The translations under genes and the position numbers were made by a program. The notes beneath the pieces are model-generated. The model ran no database searches and was not told the origin of the DNA. It worked only from the letters and a program-made list of their open reading frames with translations. Shown one piece after another: positions 1 to 7,878 of a DNA stretch of 64,000 nt (positions are counted from its first letter, which is position 1; every line of letters begins with the position of its first letter). This DNA is from Lutraria lutraria (Eukaryota > Mollusca > Bivalvia > Venerida > Mactridae). Where the stretch lies: assembly GCA_964023205.1 (NCBI GenBank), contig OZ026833.1, positions 39,525,137-39,589,136 on the forward strand. Reading direction: 5' to 3'.

Positions 1-386
1 TAATTATATTTGATGACATGCTTGGTGATAAAGATGAAGAGAAAATCAAATTATGGTTTACACGAAAAGGTCACCATCGTAATGCTAGTGTGATCTACAT
101 TACACAAAACATGTTTCAACAATCGAAAGCCAGTCGTACCCTGAGTTTAAATGCACATTACATGATCTTATTTCAAAACACAAGAGATAAAGGACAAATC
201 AAAGTGTTGGCGAATCAAATTCAATTGCCACACTTGTTACCCGCTTATCAAGATGCTATCTCTACACCTCATGGGTATTTAGTGATTGACTTTCACCCTC
301 AAACACCAGACAGTTATCGGTTAAGAACTGATATTTTTCATCACTGGATCACTGGAGAAAAACGTGGGCCAGTTGTGTATATATAA
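1..386 (+). CDS. FtsK/HerA (A32-like) DNA packaging ATPase, C-terminal part
   Basis: The reading frame is open from base 3 and starts inside the Walker B motif (IIFDD, hydrophobic residues followed by two acids), so the window edge removes about the first 88 residues, including Walker A. The rest matches the complete 215-aa copy at 52681-53328. In the family this ATPase pumps genome DNA into the capsid. The segment after Walker B contains a conserved TQN-type sensor (VIYITQNMF) typical of A32-like ATPases. An internal ATG at 18 exists but is not the real start. The stop overlaps a TATA-like box that probably serves the next gene. Confidence 0.9.
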   Translation, partial: IIFDDMLGDKDEEKIKLWFTRKGHHRNASVIYITQNMFQQSKASRTLSLNAHYMILFQNTRDKGQIKVLANQIQLPHLLPAYQDAISTPHGYLVIDFHPQTPDSYRLRTDIFHHWITGEKRGPVVYI

Positions 387-387
387 A
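378..387 (+). promoter_or_regulatory. TATA-like box upstream of the Ser/Lys-rich gene
   Basis: TATATATAAA overlaps the ATPase stop codon and lies about 35 bp before the ATG at 421. The same block is kept in E2 (minus strand, 52680-52689), which supports a function. Inferred from position and conservation only. Confidence 0.5.
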
Positions 388-420
388 CATCGTTTACTCA
401 TATAAGATCATTCAGTCATC

Positions 421-1560
421 ATGTCAGCCACAGCCATAGCTCAATCGTTAGAACATTTGGGTCAGGAACGAGACCCTACTGTACGGGAGCAAATGCTACG
501 GTCTGGATTAAAAGAAATGCTCAAGTGGTTCACCTTAGCAGCAAAGGTGATTTTAAAAAAGAAAATTGTGCTACCTAAACAAACACAAAACTTTATGCAA
601 AAACATCAGCATGAATTAGAGCAGCTGGGAGATGATCAAGTGGACATGGATACTAAACGTCAACTCATATTGAAACCAGGAGGAGGTGGATTTCTTGGTG
701 GAGTTATGATACGAAGTTTACTCCGATGGAATGGTCAAAAGACGATTCGTAAATTTGTAAAATCTCCAGCTAAAAGAAAAGCGCCTGCTAGAAAACCTAG
801 AAAATCTCCAGCTAAAAGAGCAAGAAAAGCTCCAGCTAAAAAAGCTAGAAAATCGCCTGCCAAGATCAATGAACGTTTTATTACTCTCCGTCGTCGAAAG
901 CAAACCACTTCAACACCCTCTATGGCTGTAACTCCAATCAGTAAGTTACAATGGTCTCCTATCAGTCCTGTGAGTAGTTTGAACTTTAGCTCATCTAGAA
1001 GCTTAAGAAATTCTTCTAGAAGTGGATCAAACAGTTTTAGTACACCTAAAAGTTCATCTAGAAGTTTATCAAGAAGTGGATCAAACAGTTTTAGTACACC
1101 TAAAAGTTCATCTAGAAGTTTATCAAGAAGTGGACCAATCAGTTCATCTAGAAGTTTATCAAGAAGTGGATCAAACAGTTTATCTAGAAGTGGACCAAGC
1201 AGTTATTCAAGCAGTGGGCCAAGCAGTTATTCAAGCAGTGGGCCAAGCAGTTATTCAAGCAGTGGGCCAAGCAGTTCATCTAGAAGTGGACCAAGCAGCT
1301 TCAGTTCGCCAAGTAGTTCTTCAACCAGTGGGTCAAGTAGTTTTAGCACACCTAGGAGTTCATCCGGCAGATCATCTAGTAGATCATCTCCCAGTTCAAG
1401 AAGTTCACCAGACACTCCATTGTGCCGTTTTTCACCCCTATCCTTGTCTACCTTATCAAGACAGGCCGTCTTGAAACCCCTTTTGAGACATCGTATTCAC
1501 CTGATGAGACAGGGCCCTATGAATCCAGCTTCAAGACAAGCCTTTGATGCTTTAGTATAA
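421..1560 (+). CDS. H1-like Lys/Pro/Ala plus Ser/Arg-repeat protein (379 aa), putative DNA-condensing virion protein
   Basis: Three parts. Residues 1-100 form a helical domain ending in a Gly-rich GGGGFLGG patch; it resembles the neighbouring 123-aa protein (shared KEM, Leu/Lys helices, Lys-Gln-rich stretch then a Gly-rich hydrophobic end), suggesting tandem duplication. About residues 115-150 are repeats of the type KSPAKKARK/KAPAKKARK, like the C-terminal tails of histone H1 and protamine-like proteins that bind DNA. About residues 175-345 are Ser/Arg repeats (SGPSSYSS, SSRSLSRSG types). The C-terminus (HRIHLMRQGPMNPASR) is non-repetitive and identical in E2. The E2 homologue is 375 aa and differs by rearranged repeats. 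Role in packaging or condensing DNA is inference. Confidence 0.8.
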   Translation: MSATAIAQSLEHLGQERDPTVREQMLRSGLKEMLKWFTLAAKVILKKKIVLPKQTQNFMQKHQHELEQLGDDQVDMDTKRQLILKPGGGGFLGGVMIRSLLRWNGQKTIRKFVKSPAKRKAPARKPRKSPAKRARKAPAKKARKSPAKINERFITLRRRKQTTSTPSMAVTPISKLQWSPISPVSSLNFSSSRSLRNSSRSGSNSFSTPKSSSRSLSRSGSNSFSTPKSSSRSLSRSGPISSSRSLSRSGSNSLSRSGPSSYSSSGPSSYSSSGPSSYSSSGPSSSSRSGPSSFSSPSSSSTSGSSSFSTPRSSSGRSSSRSSPSSRSSPDTPLCRFSPLSLSTLSRQAVLKPLLRHRIHLMRQGPMNPASRQAFDALV

Positions 1561-1563
1561 AAG
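1556..1563 (+). promoter_or_regulatory. TATA box for the 123-aa gene
   Basis: TATAAAAG overlaps the preceding stop codon and lies 36-43 bp before the ATG at 1599. It is conserved in E2 (51516-51523, minus strand). This suggests gene-specific initiation inside the compact cluster. Confidence 0.5.
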
Positions 1564-1598
1564 CTGTGAAGAAGTAAAAACAGGTATTATTTGACATA

Positions 1599-1970
1599 AT
1601 GGCACCAAAGAGACCACTCCTGCATAAATACGGACATCTGGTTTTGGGTTTAACTCAAGCCCCAGATGGGTTAAGAAGAAAGATGATACATGGAGCATCT
1701 AAAGAAATGATTCAATGTGTGTCAGAATGCTGTCAGAATGTTTTAAAAGGCAATGTTGCCTTATCCCCCTCTCAAAAGCAAAGGTTGAAGTCCAAGCGTC
1801 AACATCTCCGCACTTTAGCAGATAAAAGAGTATCCATTCAAAAAAAGAAACGTGTGTTGAATCAAAAAGGAGGATTATTTCCATTACTAGCTCTTGCTCC
1901 AATCATTGCTAAAGCTGTTGCTGCAGGAGCACTCAGTGGAGGTGTTGCCACACTGGTGAAAAAGCTATGA
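1599..1970 (+). CDS. Small basic Polinton protein with C-terminal hydrophobic Gly/Ala segment (123 aa)
   Basis: Residues ~1-85 are basic and helical; residues ~90-120 (QKGGLFPLLALAPIIAKAV and a Gly/Ala run) are hydrophobic and could insert in a membrane or act as an amphipathic lytic helix. Proteins of this layout are recurrent in Polintons of marine invertebrates, but I know no proven function. Its core resembles the N-terminal domain of the preceding gene. The stop overlaps the next start as ATGA. The E2 homologue at 51109-51480 has the same length with only a few substitutions, so the frame is under constraint. Confidence 0.75.
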   Translation: MAPKRPLLHKYGHLVLGLTQAPDGLRRKMIHGASKEMIQCVSECCQNVLKGNVALSPSQKQRLKSKRQHLRTLADKRVSIQKKKRVLNQKGGLFPLLALAPIIAKAVAAGALSGGVATLVKKL

Positions 1971-2716
1971 AGAAAATGGCTATCGTCCCGTTCAAAATGC
2001 TAGAAGAGATGAATCGATGGAAAACAGAACAACGACCACGTTTACCTCCTCCCCCGCAAGTCAGTCAAACATCCGATTTACAGAAACAAATGGGAGACGT
2101 ATTACAAAATGAATCGTTGTCTGAATCAGAAAAAGCACAACACTATGGACAAGTCTTGCAAAAGTTTCAACTGTCTCATCAAAAAGCACGTGAACCGGCT
2201 ACTCTGGCTGCACCAGTTGCACCGGCTGCACCGGTTGTTCCAGCTGCTCAAGGTGCACAAGCGGCTCCTGCTACATTGACGGATCGGATTCTTGAAAGTG
2301 TTCCTACTACCATGCGTCGAAAAACTCAGCTTTTATTACACTTTCTACAAAATCATCCCCACATGTCATGGAATGATCAAGGGATGTTGGAATACCATGG
2401 AAAACCAATACAAGGATCCAACATTATTGATTTGGTCAATGATGTCATACGTCATAGAAAAGGGTCGGAGCCTAGAGGATGGGAACAGTTTTCTAGTGGA
2501 CTAAGAGATGTCAATGTACCACAAGAAGCGATAGGAAATAAACGGAGATGGTCATGGATGCAAAAAGCAGACGATTCGGAGGAAGATGATGAATTCTTTG
2601 ATAGTTTTGTTGAGCCTCGTTCACCTATAAGTAAACCTGCCAAACAGATGAAAGCAGAACCTATAAGTAAACCTGTCAAACAGATGAAAGCAGAACCTAA
2701 GTGGGAAGCCTACTAG
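1967..2716 (+). CDS. Polinton Pro/Ala-linker protein of unknown function (249 aa)
   Basis: The start ATG overlaps the previous stop (ATGA). N-terminal ~75 residues are helical and charged; residues ~80-105 are an Ala/Pro linker (APVAPAAPVVPAA); residues ~107-190 form a conserved globular part (TDRILESVP, HPHMSWNDQGMLEYHGKPI); the tail is acidic (DDSEEDDEFFDSF) followed by a short repeat, ISKP(A/V)KQMKAEP twice. E2 (246 aa) has lost part of the first repeat unit. Position between the small basic protein and the integrase is constant in both copies. It may be a scaffold or core protein; this is not shown by sequence. Confidence 0.75.
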   Translation: MKKMAIVPFKMLEEMNRWKTEQRPRLPPPPQVSQTSDLQKQMGDVLQNESLSESEKAQHYGQVLQKFQLSHQKAREPATLAAPVAPAAPVVPAAQGAQAAPATLTDRILESVPTTMRRKTQLLLHFLQNHPHMSWNDQGMLEYHGKPIQGSNIIDLVNDVIRHRKGSEPRGWEQFSSGLRDVNVPQEAIGNKRRWSWMQKADDSEEDDEFFDSFVEPRSPISKPAKQMKAEPISKPVKQMKAEPKWEAY

Positions 2717-2721
2717 ACAAC

Positions 2722-3795
2722 ATGAACAAAAAGGTAGACAGTCTGTTACATCAGATTTATTATGATCCCCATCATCCGGCTGGTTTTGGTGGGGTAGAAC
2801 GTCTTACTACAGCAGCTCGAACTCAACTGAAATCCATTACGCCAAGTCAAGTGCGATCCTGGTTGAAGGGACAAAAGACCTATACCCTGCACAAACCTAT
2901 CCGTAGGGTATTCTCGAGACGGAAAACGATTGTGGGTGGTATTGATCATCAATGGCAAGCTGATTTGGCAGACATGCAATCCTTGGCTCAGTACAACACC
3001 CCTTATCGATATTTGTTGTGTGTCATTGACGTGTTTTCAAAATATGCTTGGGTCGTTCCCCTCAAGGATAAAACGGGGCTCACATTGGTGGAAGCGTTTC
3101 GCTCTATTCTTAAAACGAGACAACCTAAAGCGTTGCAAACCGATAAAGGAACAGAATTCAAGAATCAAAGGTTTCAACAGTTTTTAGACAAAGTAGGGAT
3201 TCATTATTTTACGACTGAAAACCCAGAAACTAAGGCTAGTATAGTGGAACGTTTTCAACGGACCTTAAAATCACGCATGTGGAAATACTTTACGCATCAT
3301 AAAACACGAAGGTATATTCAGGTATTGTCTGATCTCGTGCATGCCTATAATCATCGTGTTCATCGTAGTATACAAATGGCACCCGTATCCGTAAATGAGA
3401 ATAACGAATCTCAAGTGGCCTTGACCTTGTATGGAAAATCAAGAAAAAAAGCGTCGACGACCCTTCATGTGGGAGATATTGTTCGTATCAATAAAACAAA
3501 ACGTACATTTGATAAAGGTTATCTACCTAACTGGACCATTGAACTGTTTAAAGTGATCCAAGTCAAAAAGACCTCTCCTGCTACTGTGAAATTGACTGAT
3601 TTAGACGGAGAACCCATTTTGGGTTCGTTTTATTTCTCTGAAGTACAGGTTATAAAAGATGATGCTATCTATGAAATTGAATCAGTGCTCGCACATCGCC
3701 AGAGTAAGGTAGACGGAAGACGTGAAATTAAAGTACATTGGAAAGGTTATCCTTCGAAATTTGACAGTTGGATTCCCGAATCCCATCTCGTTTGA
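2722..3795 (+). CDS. RVE-family integrase with C-terminal chromodomain (357 aa)
   Basis: Catalyses element integration, which leaves the 6-bp duplications of Polintons. Using the ATG at 2722 (the frame also opens upstream at a GTG, but eukaryotic initiation there is unlikely), the catalytic acids are D81 (QADLAD), D141 (TDKGTEF) and E176 (KASIVERF), the last two about 35 residues apart. The last ~45 residues are a chromodomain (YEIESVLAHR, HWKGYP, SWIPE), which in retroelement integrases binds modified histone tails and guides target choice. Gene starts 5 nt after the preceding stop. Orthologue in E2 is intact and nearly identical. Confidence 0.93.
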   Translation: MNKKVDSLLHQIYYDPHHPAGFGGVERLTTAARTQLKSITPSQVRSWLKGQKTYTLHKPIRRVFSRRKTIVGGIDHQWQADLADMQSLAQYNTPYRYLLCVIDVFSKYAWVVPLKDKTGLTLVEAFRSILKTRQPKALQTDKGTEFKNQRFQQFLDKVGIHYFTTENPETKASIVERFQRTLKSRMWKYFTHHKTRRYIQVLSDLVHAYNHRVHRSIQMAPVSVNENNESQVALTLYGKSRKKASTTLHVGDIVRINKTKRTFDKGYLPNWTIELFKVIQVKKTSPATVKLTDLDGEPILGSFYFSEVQVIKDDAIYEIESVLAHRQSKVDGRREIKVHWKGYPSKFDSWIPESHLV

Positions 3796-3803
3796 AGTTT
3801 GTT

Positions 3804-3809
3804 AATAAA
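3804..3809 (+). terminator. Possible poly(A) signal after the integrase gene
   Basis: AATAAA lies 9 nt after the integrase stop and is conserved in E2. It could end an integrase transcript before the capsid genes, or be chance in AT-rich sequence. Confidence 0.35.
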
Positions 3810-3815
3810 TACATC

Positions 3816-4061
3816 ATGTCTCAAACCGATACGGCCAGTGTGGTAGTGACTGCCTCAGAGCAAACCAAATTGTGTGAACCCAAAAATAAGGTCACTTTTT
3901 TTGCACAAATTGTAGTGGTATTTATTATTATTACCGTATCGCTATTTAATTTGTGTTTTCAACGACCCGATCGAGAATTGTGGCTTCTGCTTTTAAGTAG
4001 TTCTCTAGGTTATATTCTACCGAATCCCTCCTTGAAATTCAATAAACCTAAATCAACATGA
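3816..4061 (+). CDS. Small protein with two hydrophobic segments (81 aa)
   Basis: Start chosen at the ATG 3816 (MSQTDT), 20 nt after the integrase stop; the open frame extends upstream inside the integrase but lacks need for it. Residues ~28-48 (QIVVVFIIITVSLFNLCF) form a strong transmembrane helix and ~53-68 (ELWLLLLSSSLGYILP) a second one, with a basic tail. Small membrane proteins are common in Polinton capsid gene clusters. The stop overlaps the penton-like start (ATGA). E2 copy: 49027-49272. A role in envelope or capsid assembly is speculative. Confidence 0.7.
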   Translation: MSQTDTASVVVTASEQTKLCEPKNKVTFFAQIVVVFIIITVSLFNLCFQRPDRELWLLLLSSSLGYILPNPSLKFNKPKST

Positions 4062-4900
4062 GTTCGTTTTACATCACACTCATGAGTGATAGCTCTATGG
4101 ATTTATTCCAAGACAATACGCAATGTTGTTTTCGTACCAAACTGGCAAAACCCATCCATCTCAATAAACAAGACTGGGAAATTGCCTTAGTGGAAATGAT
4201 TGTTCCTAGTCAGGTCATTAATGTCACTGAAGAAGAGCGACATTTCTACATTGTCACACATGATCCTGTCCTGGGTAAGGCCTTAGAAAACTTTGAGACC
4301 TATTGTACTCTCCCCAATAAAGAAGAAAAAGGTGTACGACTTTGTATTCCTGTAGGAACTTATGTCACACCCCAACATTTGATCGAGACGATTGACTTTA
4401 CCGTGAAAGATCAATTAGGTAAAATATTTAAACAGAAAGGCCTTCGATTTACCATGGGTTTTTCAGGACAAAGTAAACGCGCAAAACTGGACAGTTCGGA
4501 TCAACTAGGCATTCAGTTTCATCCTCACATGTTTATTAAACTGGGTGGAGCCCCTGATAGTTCTTCGACCATCTTTTTTAAAGACACTCCAGATCCGTTT
4601 CCTCATGGCGTAGATATTAACATGGGTCATAATCATTTGTTTGTTTATTCCGACCTTGCGTCTTATACCTATTTGGGAAACATAGAAGCCCCCATCTTAC
4701 GTGTAGCTCCATTTGATCCGAGAACGAAAGCAGGAACTAACCCTCATATTCATTTCGAGTTCTTGAATTTACACTATGTACCACTGGCTAAAGCCGACTT
4801 TGACACCATCACTATCCATATAAGGGGTGACACTGGCCAGTCTATTCAGTTTATTCATGGGAAGTCTATGGTGAAACTACACCTACGCCAAAGACAATGA
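4058..4900 (+). CDS. Minor capsid (penton-like, single jelly-roll) protein (280 aa)
   Basis: Follows directly upstream of the basic protein and major capsid gene, the usual place of the Polinton penton gene. The N-terminus (SSFYITLMSDSS, WEIALVEMIVPSQ) is the typical beginning of this family, with alternating beta-strand patterns through the length and FDTITIHIRG near the end. It should form the pentameric vertices of the icosahedral capsid. Overlaps both neighbours by 4 nt. E2 homologue is the same length with few substitutions. Family assignment is from recognised pattern and synteny, not from a search. Confidence 0.82.
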   Translation: MSSFYITLMSDSSMDLFQDNTQCCFRTKLAKPIHLNKQDWEIALVEMIVPSQVINVTEEERHFYIVTHDPVLGKALENFETYCTLPNKEEKGVRLCIPVGTYVTPQHLIETIDFTVKDQLGKIFKQKGLRFTMGFSGQSKRAKLDSSDQLGIQFHPHMFIKLGGAPDSSSTIFFKDTPDPFPHGVDINMGHNHLFVYSDLASYTYLGNIEAPILRVAPFDPRTKAGTNPHIHFEFLNLHYVPLAKADFDTITIHIRGDTGQSIQFIHGKSMVKLHLRQRQ

Positions 4901-5262
4901 TACCTACTTACCAAGGTCAACCTCGACAATATGGACACGGACTTGGATCCATGTTTAAGAAAGCCATGAAAAGAATTATACCTTTACTGAATCCATTTGT
5001 GAAATCTGGAGTTCGCACCTTGAAAAAAGAAGGACTCCAGCAAGGAAAAGCCGCTATCAAAGATATCTTGACAGGATCAAACGCTAAACAAGTAATACGA
5101 AAACGTGGAGCCTCTGTATTAAAAGATGTGGGTGAATCCTTGCTACATGCCGTGGCCAGCCCTAAAAGACGTATAAAGAGCAAACCAGTCAAGAAAAGAC
5201 CTCATTCGAAACTTCATCATCGCCGAGTTAAGCAGGCCAGACCTCTTGATATTTTCGATTAA
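4897..5262 (+). CDS. Basic, Gly-rich-start virion protein (121 aa), possibly pVI/core-like
   Basis: Starts at an ATGA overlap with the penton-like gene and ends 2 nt before the capsid gene. N-terminus has a Gly-rich GHGLGS motif followed by an amphipathic helix (FKKAMKRIIPLLNPFVKSG); the C-terminal third is rich in Lys/Arg (SPKRRIKSKPVKKRPHSK) and ends in PLDIFD. The layout recalls membrane-lytic or core proteins of adenovirus-like capsids, which lie beside the capsid genes. No motif proves this. E2 copy: 47826-48191. Confidence 0.65.
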   Translation: MIPTYQGQPRQYGHGLGSMFKKAMKRIIPLLNPFVKSGVRTLKKEGLQQGKAAIKDILTGSNAKQVIRKRGASVLKDVGESLLHAVASPKRRIKSKPVKKRPHSKLHHRRVKQARPLDIFD

Positions 5263-5264
5263 TC

Positions 5265-6563
5265 ATGATGCAACACGGTTCCTGTGAATGTAGTAAGACA
5301 GAGTTGGATGTGTCTGTTGTGCCACCTACCATGACAGCCATGCAAGAAGGTCAATGGACTGAGCATTATCCCATTTCTGCTCTGGACAATAATGCTCCGA
5401 TTGAATTTGTGATTCCTGCACAGACAGAAAAATGGACAGATCTGAATCAATCTTACCTGTACCTAAAACTCAAAATTATACAGGCAGATGGTACAGACCT
5501 AGCGGCCGACAGTGAAATTGCTACCGTCAACAATTTCTTTCACAGTATGTTCTCAAGCATTGATGTGTACCTGAATAATAAACTGATCACCAGCAATGCG
5601 GACACGTATGCCTATCGGGCATACATAGAAAATTTACTCTCCTTCACCTCAAGCTGTAAAGACACTCAACTTCAGGCGCTAGAGTTATGGGGTGAAGACA
5701 CCCCTGGTCATATGAACACCCACGCACATGACGGGGGTAACCTGGGCTATATTGAGAGACGTGATCGTGTCCTTCAAAGTCGTGTGGTGGAACTATGTGG
5801 ACGACTTCATTTGGATCTGATGATGCAAGATAAATATTTACCCAATGGTATGGAAATACGCTTAAGACTAAACAAAGCGTCACCTCAATTCTGTCTCATG
5901 GGTGCCGCACCGGCTAAAATCAAGTTTCTAGAAGCAGGATTTAATGTAAGAACAGTAGATTTACTGCCAGTGGTAGCCAATCAACTCAATCAACAGATTG
6001 CTCAACATAACATGAAAATCCCCATCCGACGAACTGAAGTAAAAACATTTACGATTCCTAACGGTCAACGATCCAAGATTGAAGATCATTTATTTCAAGG
6101 TCAATTGCCAAAACGTCTTATCATCGGTATGGTAAGAAATGGAGACATGAATGGAGACATGGCTACCAACCCCTTTGATTTCCGTCATTTTACACTGAAT
6201 CATCTAGAAGTCAGCATTGACGGAAAAAGTATTCATAACAAAGCGTTTCAACCTAATTTTGAAACGGGAGAAGTTCTAAGATCCTACATGTCACTCTATC
6301 AAGCGACAGGAGCTCTTGGTCTCAATCGTTCATTTGGATTGAGCATGAATGATTATCGGAACGGATACACACTCTGGGGGTTGGACTTGACAGCAGATCA
6401 AGGTTGCGAGGAAGGTCAACTCCATCCTATAAAAACGGGCAATCTGAGATTGGAATTTCACTTTGGAACAGCACTTGCACAAGCCATCAACGTGATTGTA
6501 TTTGCGGAATACGACAATCAAATTGAAATCAATCAATTCAGAGAAGTGCTTCTAGATTATTAA
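5265..6563 (+). CDS. Major capsid protein (double jelly-roll, 432 aa)
   Basis: Length, position next to the penton-like gene, and sequence pattern fit the Polinton/adintovirus major capsid protein. The N-terminal region contains the recurrent elements HYPISALDNNAPIEFVIPAQ and WTDLNQSYLYLKLKI; the second half has HNMKIPIRRTEVKTFTIPNG, typical of these proteins, and a hydrophobic beta C-terminus (LRLEFHFG, INVIVFAEYD). It should form trimeric capsomers. Two consecutive ATGs begin the frame; either may be used. E2 carries the same frame with a few substitutions, so capsid function appears preserved in both copies. Confidence 0.9.
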   Translation: MMQHGSCECSKTELDVSVVPPTMTAMQEGQWTEHYPISALDNNAPIEFVIPAQTEKWTDLNQSYLYLKLKIIQADGTDLAADSEIATVNNFFHSMFSSIDVYLNNKLITSNADTYAYRAYIENLLSFTSSCKDTQLQALELWGEDTPGHMNTHAHDGGNLGYIERRDRVLQSRVVELCGRLHLDLMMQDKYLPNGMEIRLRLNKASPQFCLMGAAPAKIKFLEAGFNVRTVDLLPVVANQLNQQIAQHNMKIPIRRTEVKTFTIPNGQRSKIEDHLFQGQLPKRLIIGMVRNGDMNGDMATNPFDFRHFTLNHLEVSIDGKSIHNKAFQPNFETGEVLRSYMSLYQATGALGLNRSFGLSMNDYRNGYTLWGLDLTADQGCEEGQLHPIKTGNLRLEFHFGTALAQAINVIVFAEYDNQIEINQFREVLLDY

Positions 6564-6564
6564 G

Positions 6565-7029
6565 ATGGAAGACATGGATATTGAACACCTGGAAAAAGGA
6601 CAAGATTACGAAATGAAGTTATTGGCGTATCCTTGTTGTACAAGTTCAAGGACGGACTTTTTACAAGAGTGCTTGAATCATCACGTCACAGAAGCACTCC
6701 AATCTTTAATTTATAATCAAGTGCATAAAGACTGTTATGGTTGTCGAGTGAATCATCCTAGTCAAGTACAGCATGTACTCTGCTTATACACGAATACGGA
6801 AGAGTGGACAGAACTTTACATTCAAAAAGCGATTCAACGTTTGGACGTGTTCAAGGTCATGGAAAAGTGGTATCCTGAATTAGTGACCTTGACCGATAGT
6901 GAAAAAGGAGACGCGTGTCGATTATGGATTCAATTTAAAGAAGAACTCACTCAGAATCAGTTCATAGATCAATGGATCAGTGTTTGGGCTGAACGTGTCA
7001 ACAGAAATTGGCATTATGGAGACGAATGA
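6565..7029 (+). CDS. Conserved Polinton protein of unknown function (154 aa)
   Basis: Begins 1 nt after the capsid stop and overlaps the protease start by 14 nt. It contains several Cys/His residues (YPCCTSS, CYGCRVNHPSQVQH) that could bind zinc and an acidic/hydrophobic C-terminal half. It is nearly invariant between E1 and E2. I recognise no domain. The constant position between capsid and protease suggests a structural or maturation role. Confidence 0.7.
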   Translation: MEDMDIEHLEKGQDYEMKLLAYPCCTSSRTDFLQECLNHHVTEALQSLIYNQVHKDCYGCRVNHPSQVQHVLCLYTNTEEWTELYIQKAIQRLDVFKVMEKWYPELVTLTDSEKGDACRLWIQFKEELTQNQFIDQWISVWAERVNRNWHYGDE

Positions 7030-7606
7030 ACTACAATACCTATTAGATCATTCACCGTTATTAAAACCACTACGTGCACGTGTTTGTGCTAAAGATCAAT
7101 TACCTTCAGAGAAACCGCATGACGTGAAAGCCTATATTGTGAATACCCATAACGGGAATCAACCTGGAGAACACTGGGTGGCTCTTTATTTAAAAGACAA
7201 TAAAGCAGTGTACTTTGATTCCTACGGATTACCACCTTTCGAAGAGATTCTATCCTTTGTGAAAAAACATGCCAGCAAAACTTATCTGTGGAATGCCATG
7301 AGAATACAAGGCGATATGTTACCGGTGTGTGGTGTGTATTGTCTATTCGCTTTGGATTTTATCTCACGTGAATGTGACTTGAACCAGATACTGTTAACCC
7401 GATTCAAACCGGACATGTATGGAAAAAATGACACTTATGTGACGCATTGGTTTCAACAATATTATGGTACTTATTACATGCATGCTCAATATGTGAACAA
7501 GTGTGGACAAAAGTGTTGTGCTCAACGTAACTCTAGACCAGAAGGTCACAGACGTTTGTATCATAGTATCATACATAGAAATACAACTCTTTATGGTGAT
7601 CATTAA
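7016..7606 (+). CDS. Adenain-like cysteine protease (maturation protease, 196 aa)
   Basis: With the start at ATG 7016 (METNEL; an upstream in-frame ATG at 6980 would overlap more of the previous gene), the catalytic set is H53 (GEHW), D68 (YFDSYG), Q98 (IQGD) and C105 (PVCGVYC), in the order used by the adenovirus protease/ULP1 family. Adenovirus-type proteases cleave capsid precursors during maturation. The C-terminus is basic with extra Cys residues (CGQKCCAQR). An AATAAA at 7682 follows the stop at 76 nt and probably ends the late transcript. Confidence 0.92.
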   Translation: METNELQYLLDHSPLLKPLRARVCAKDQLPSEKPHDVKAYIVNTHNGNQPGEHWVALYLKDNKAVYFDSYGLPPFEEILSFVKKHASKTYLWNAMRIQGDMLPVCGVYCLFALDFISRECDLNQILLTRFKPDMYGKNDTYVTHWFQQYYGTYYMHAQYVNKCGQKCCAQRNSRPEGHRRLYHSIIHRNTTLYGDH

Positions 7607-7681
7607 ACAATGTTACTGTTTCATAAAATGTTTCATGTAGTTTCTTGTTACTGTTTTCTTGTTACTGTTTTCTTGTTACAA

Positions 7682-7687
7682 AATAAA
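7682..7687 (+). terminator. Poly(A) signal after the protease gene
   Basis: AATAAA after a short TTCTTGTTACTG tandem repeat; conserved in E2 (45417-45422, minus strand). It contrasts with the next gene, which ends in a histone-type stem-loop. Confidence 0.6.
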
Positions 7688-7774
7688 AGTTTAGAAAAAC
7701 TGAAACTACGCGTCTGTTGTCTTTTTTCTAAGTTCATAAAAATCAAGCACATGTCTGTGCGGTACATTGGCGCG

Positions 7775-7827
7775 TGACGCCATCCAACCCTAGGCTGACG
7801 TCATCCAAGCAATATGACGTCATCCAA
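7775..7827 (+). promoter_or_regulatory. Three tandem CRE-like sites (TGACGTCATCCAA)
   Basis: TGACGCCATCCAA at 7775, TGACGTCATCCAA at 7796 and 7815. TGACGTCA is the palindromic CRE/ATF site; the extra CCAA tail repeats with it. E2 has the same triple array (45277-45329). It lies just upstream of the terminal coiled-coil gene and probably drives it. Confidence 0.55.
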
Positions 7828-7878
7828 CCACGAGAGTGGGCGGCGCTTCAACAGAAAAATACTCCGTCTTACAATACA

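Noticed and set aside
1022..1474. 150-aa ORF overlapping the Ser/Arg region with VHLEVYQEVDQ repeats
   Set aside because: It is the +1 frame of a DNA repeat whose unit length is divisible by three, so openness is a by-product; the 379-aa frame is supported by its non-repetitive ends conserved in E2.
2701..2721. GTG start for the integrase (and GTG starts at 7774, 9102, 58273, 60592)
   Set aside because: Non-ATG initiation is not expected here; ATG starts downstream fit TATA spacing or gene junctions, and 9102 is inside an exon.
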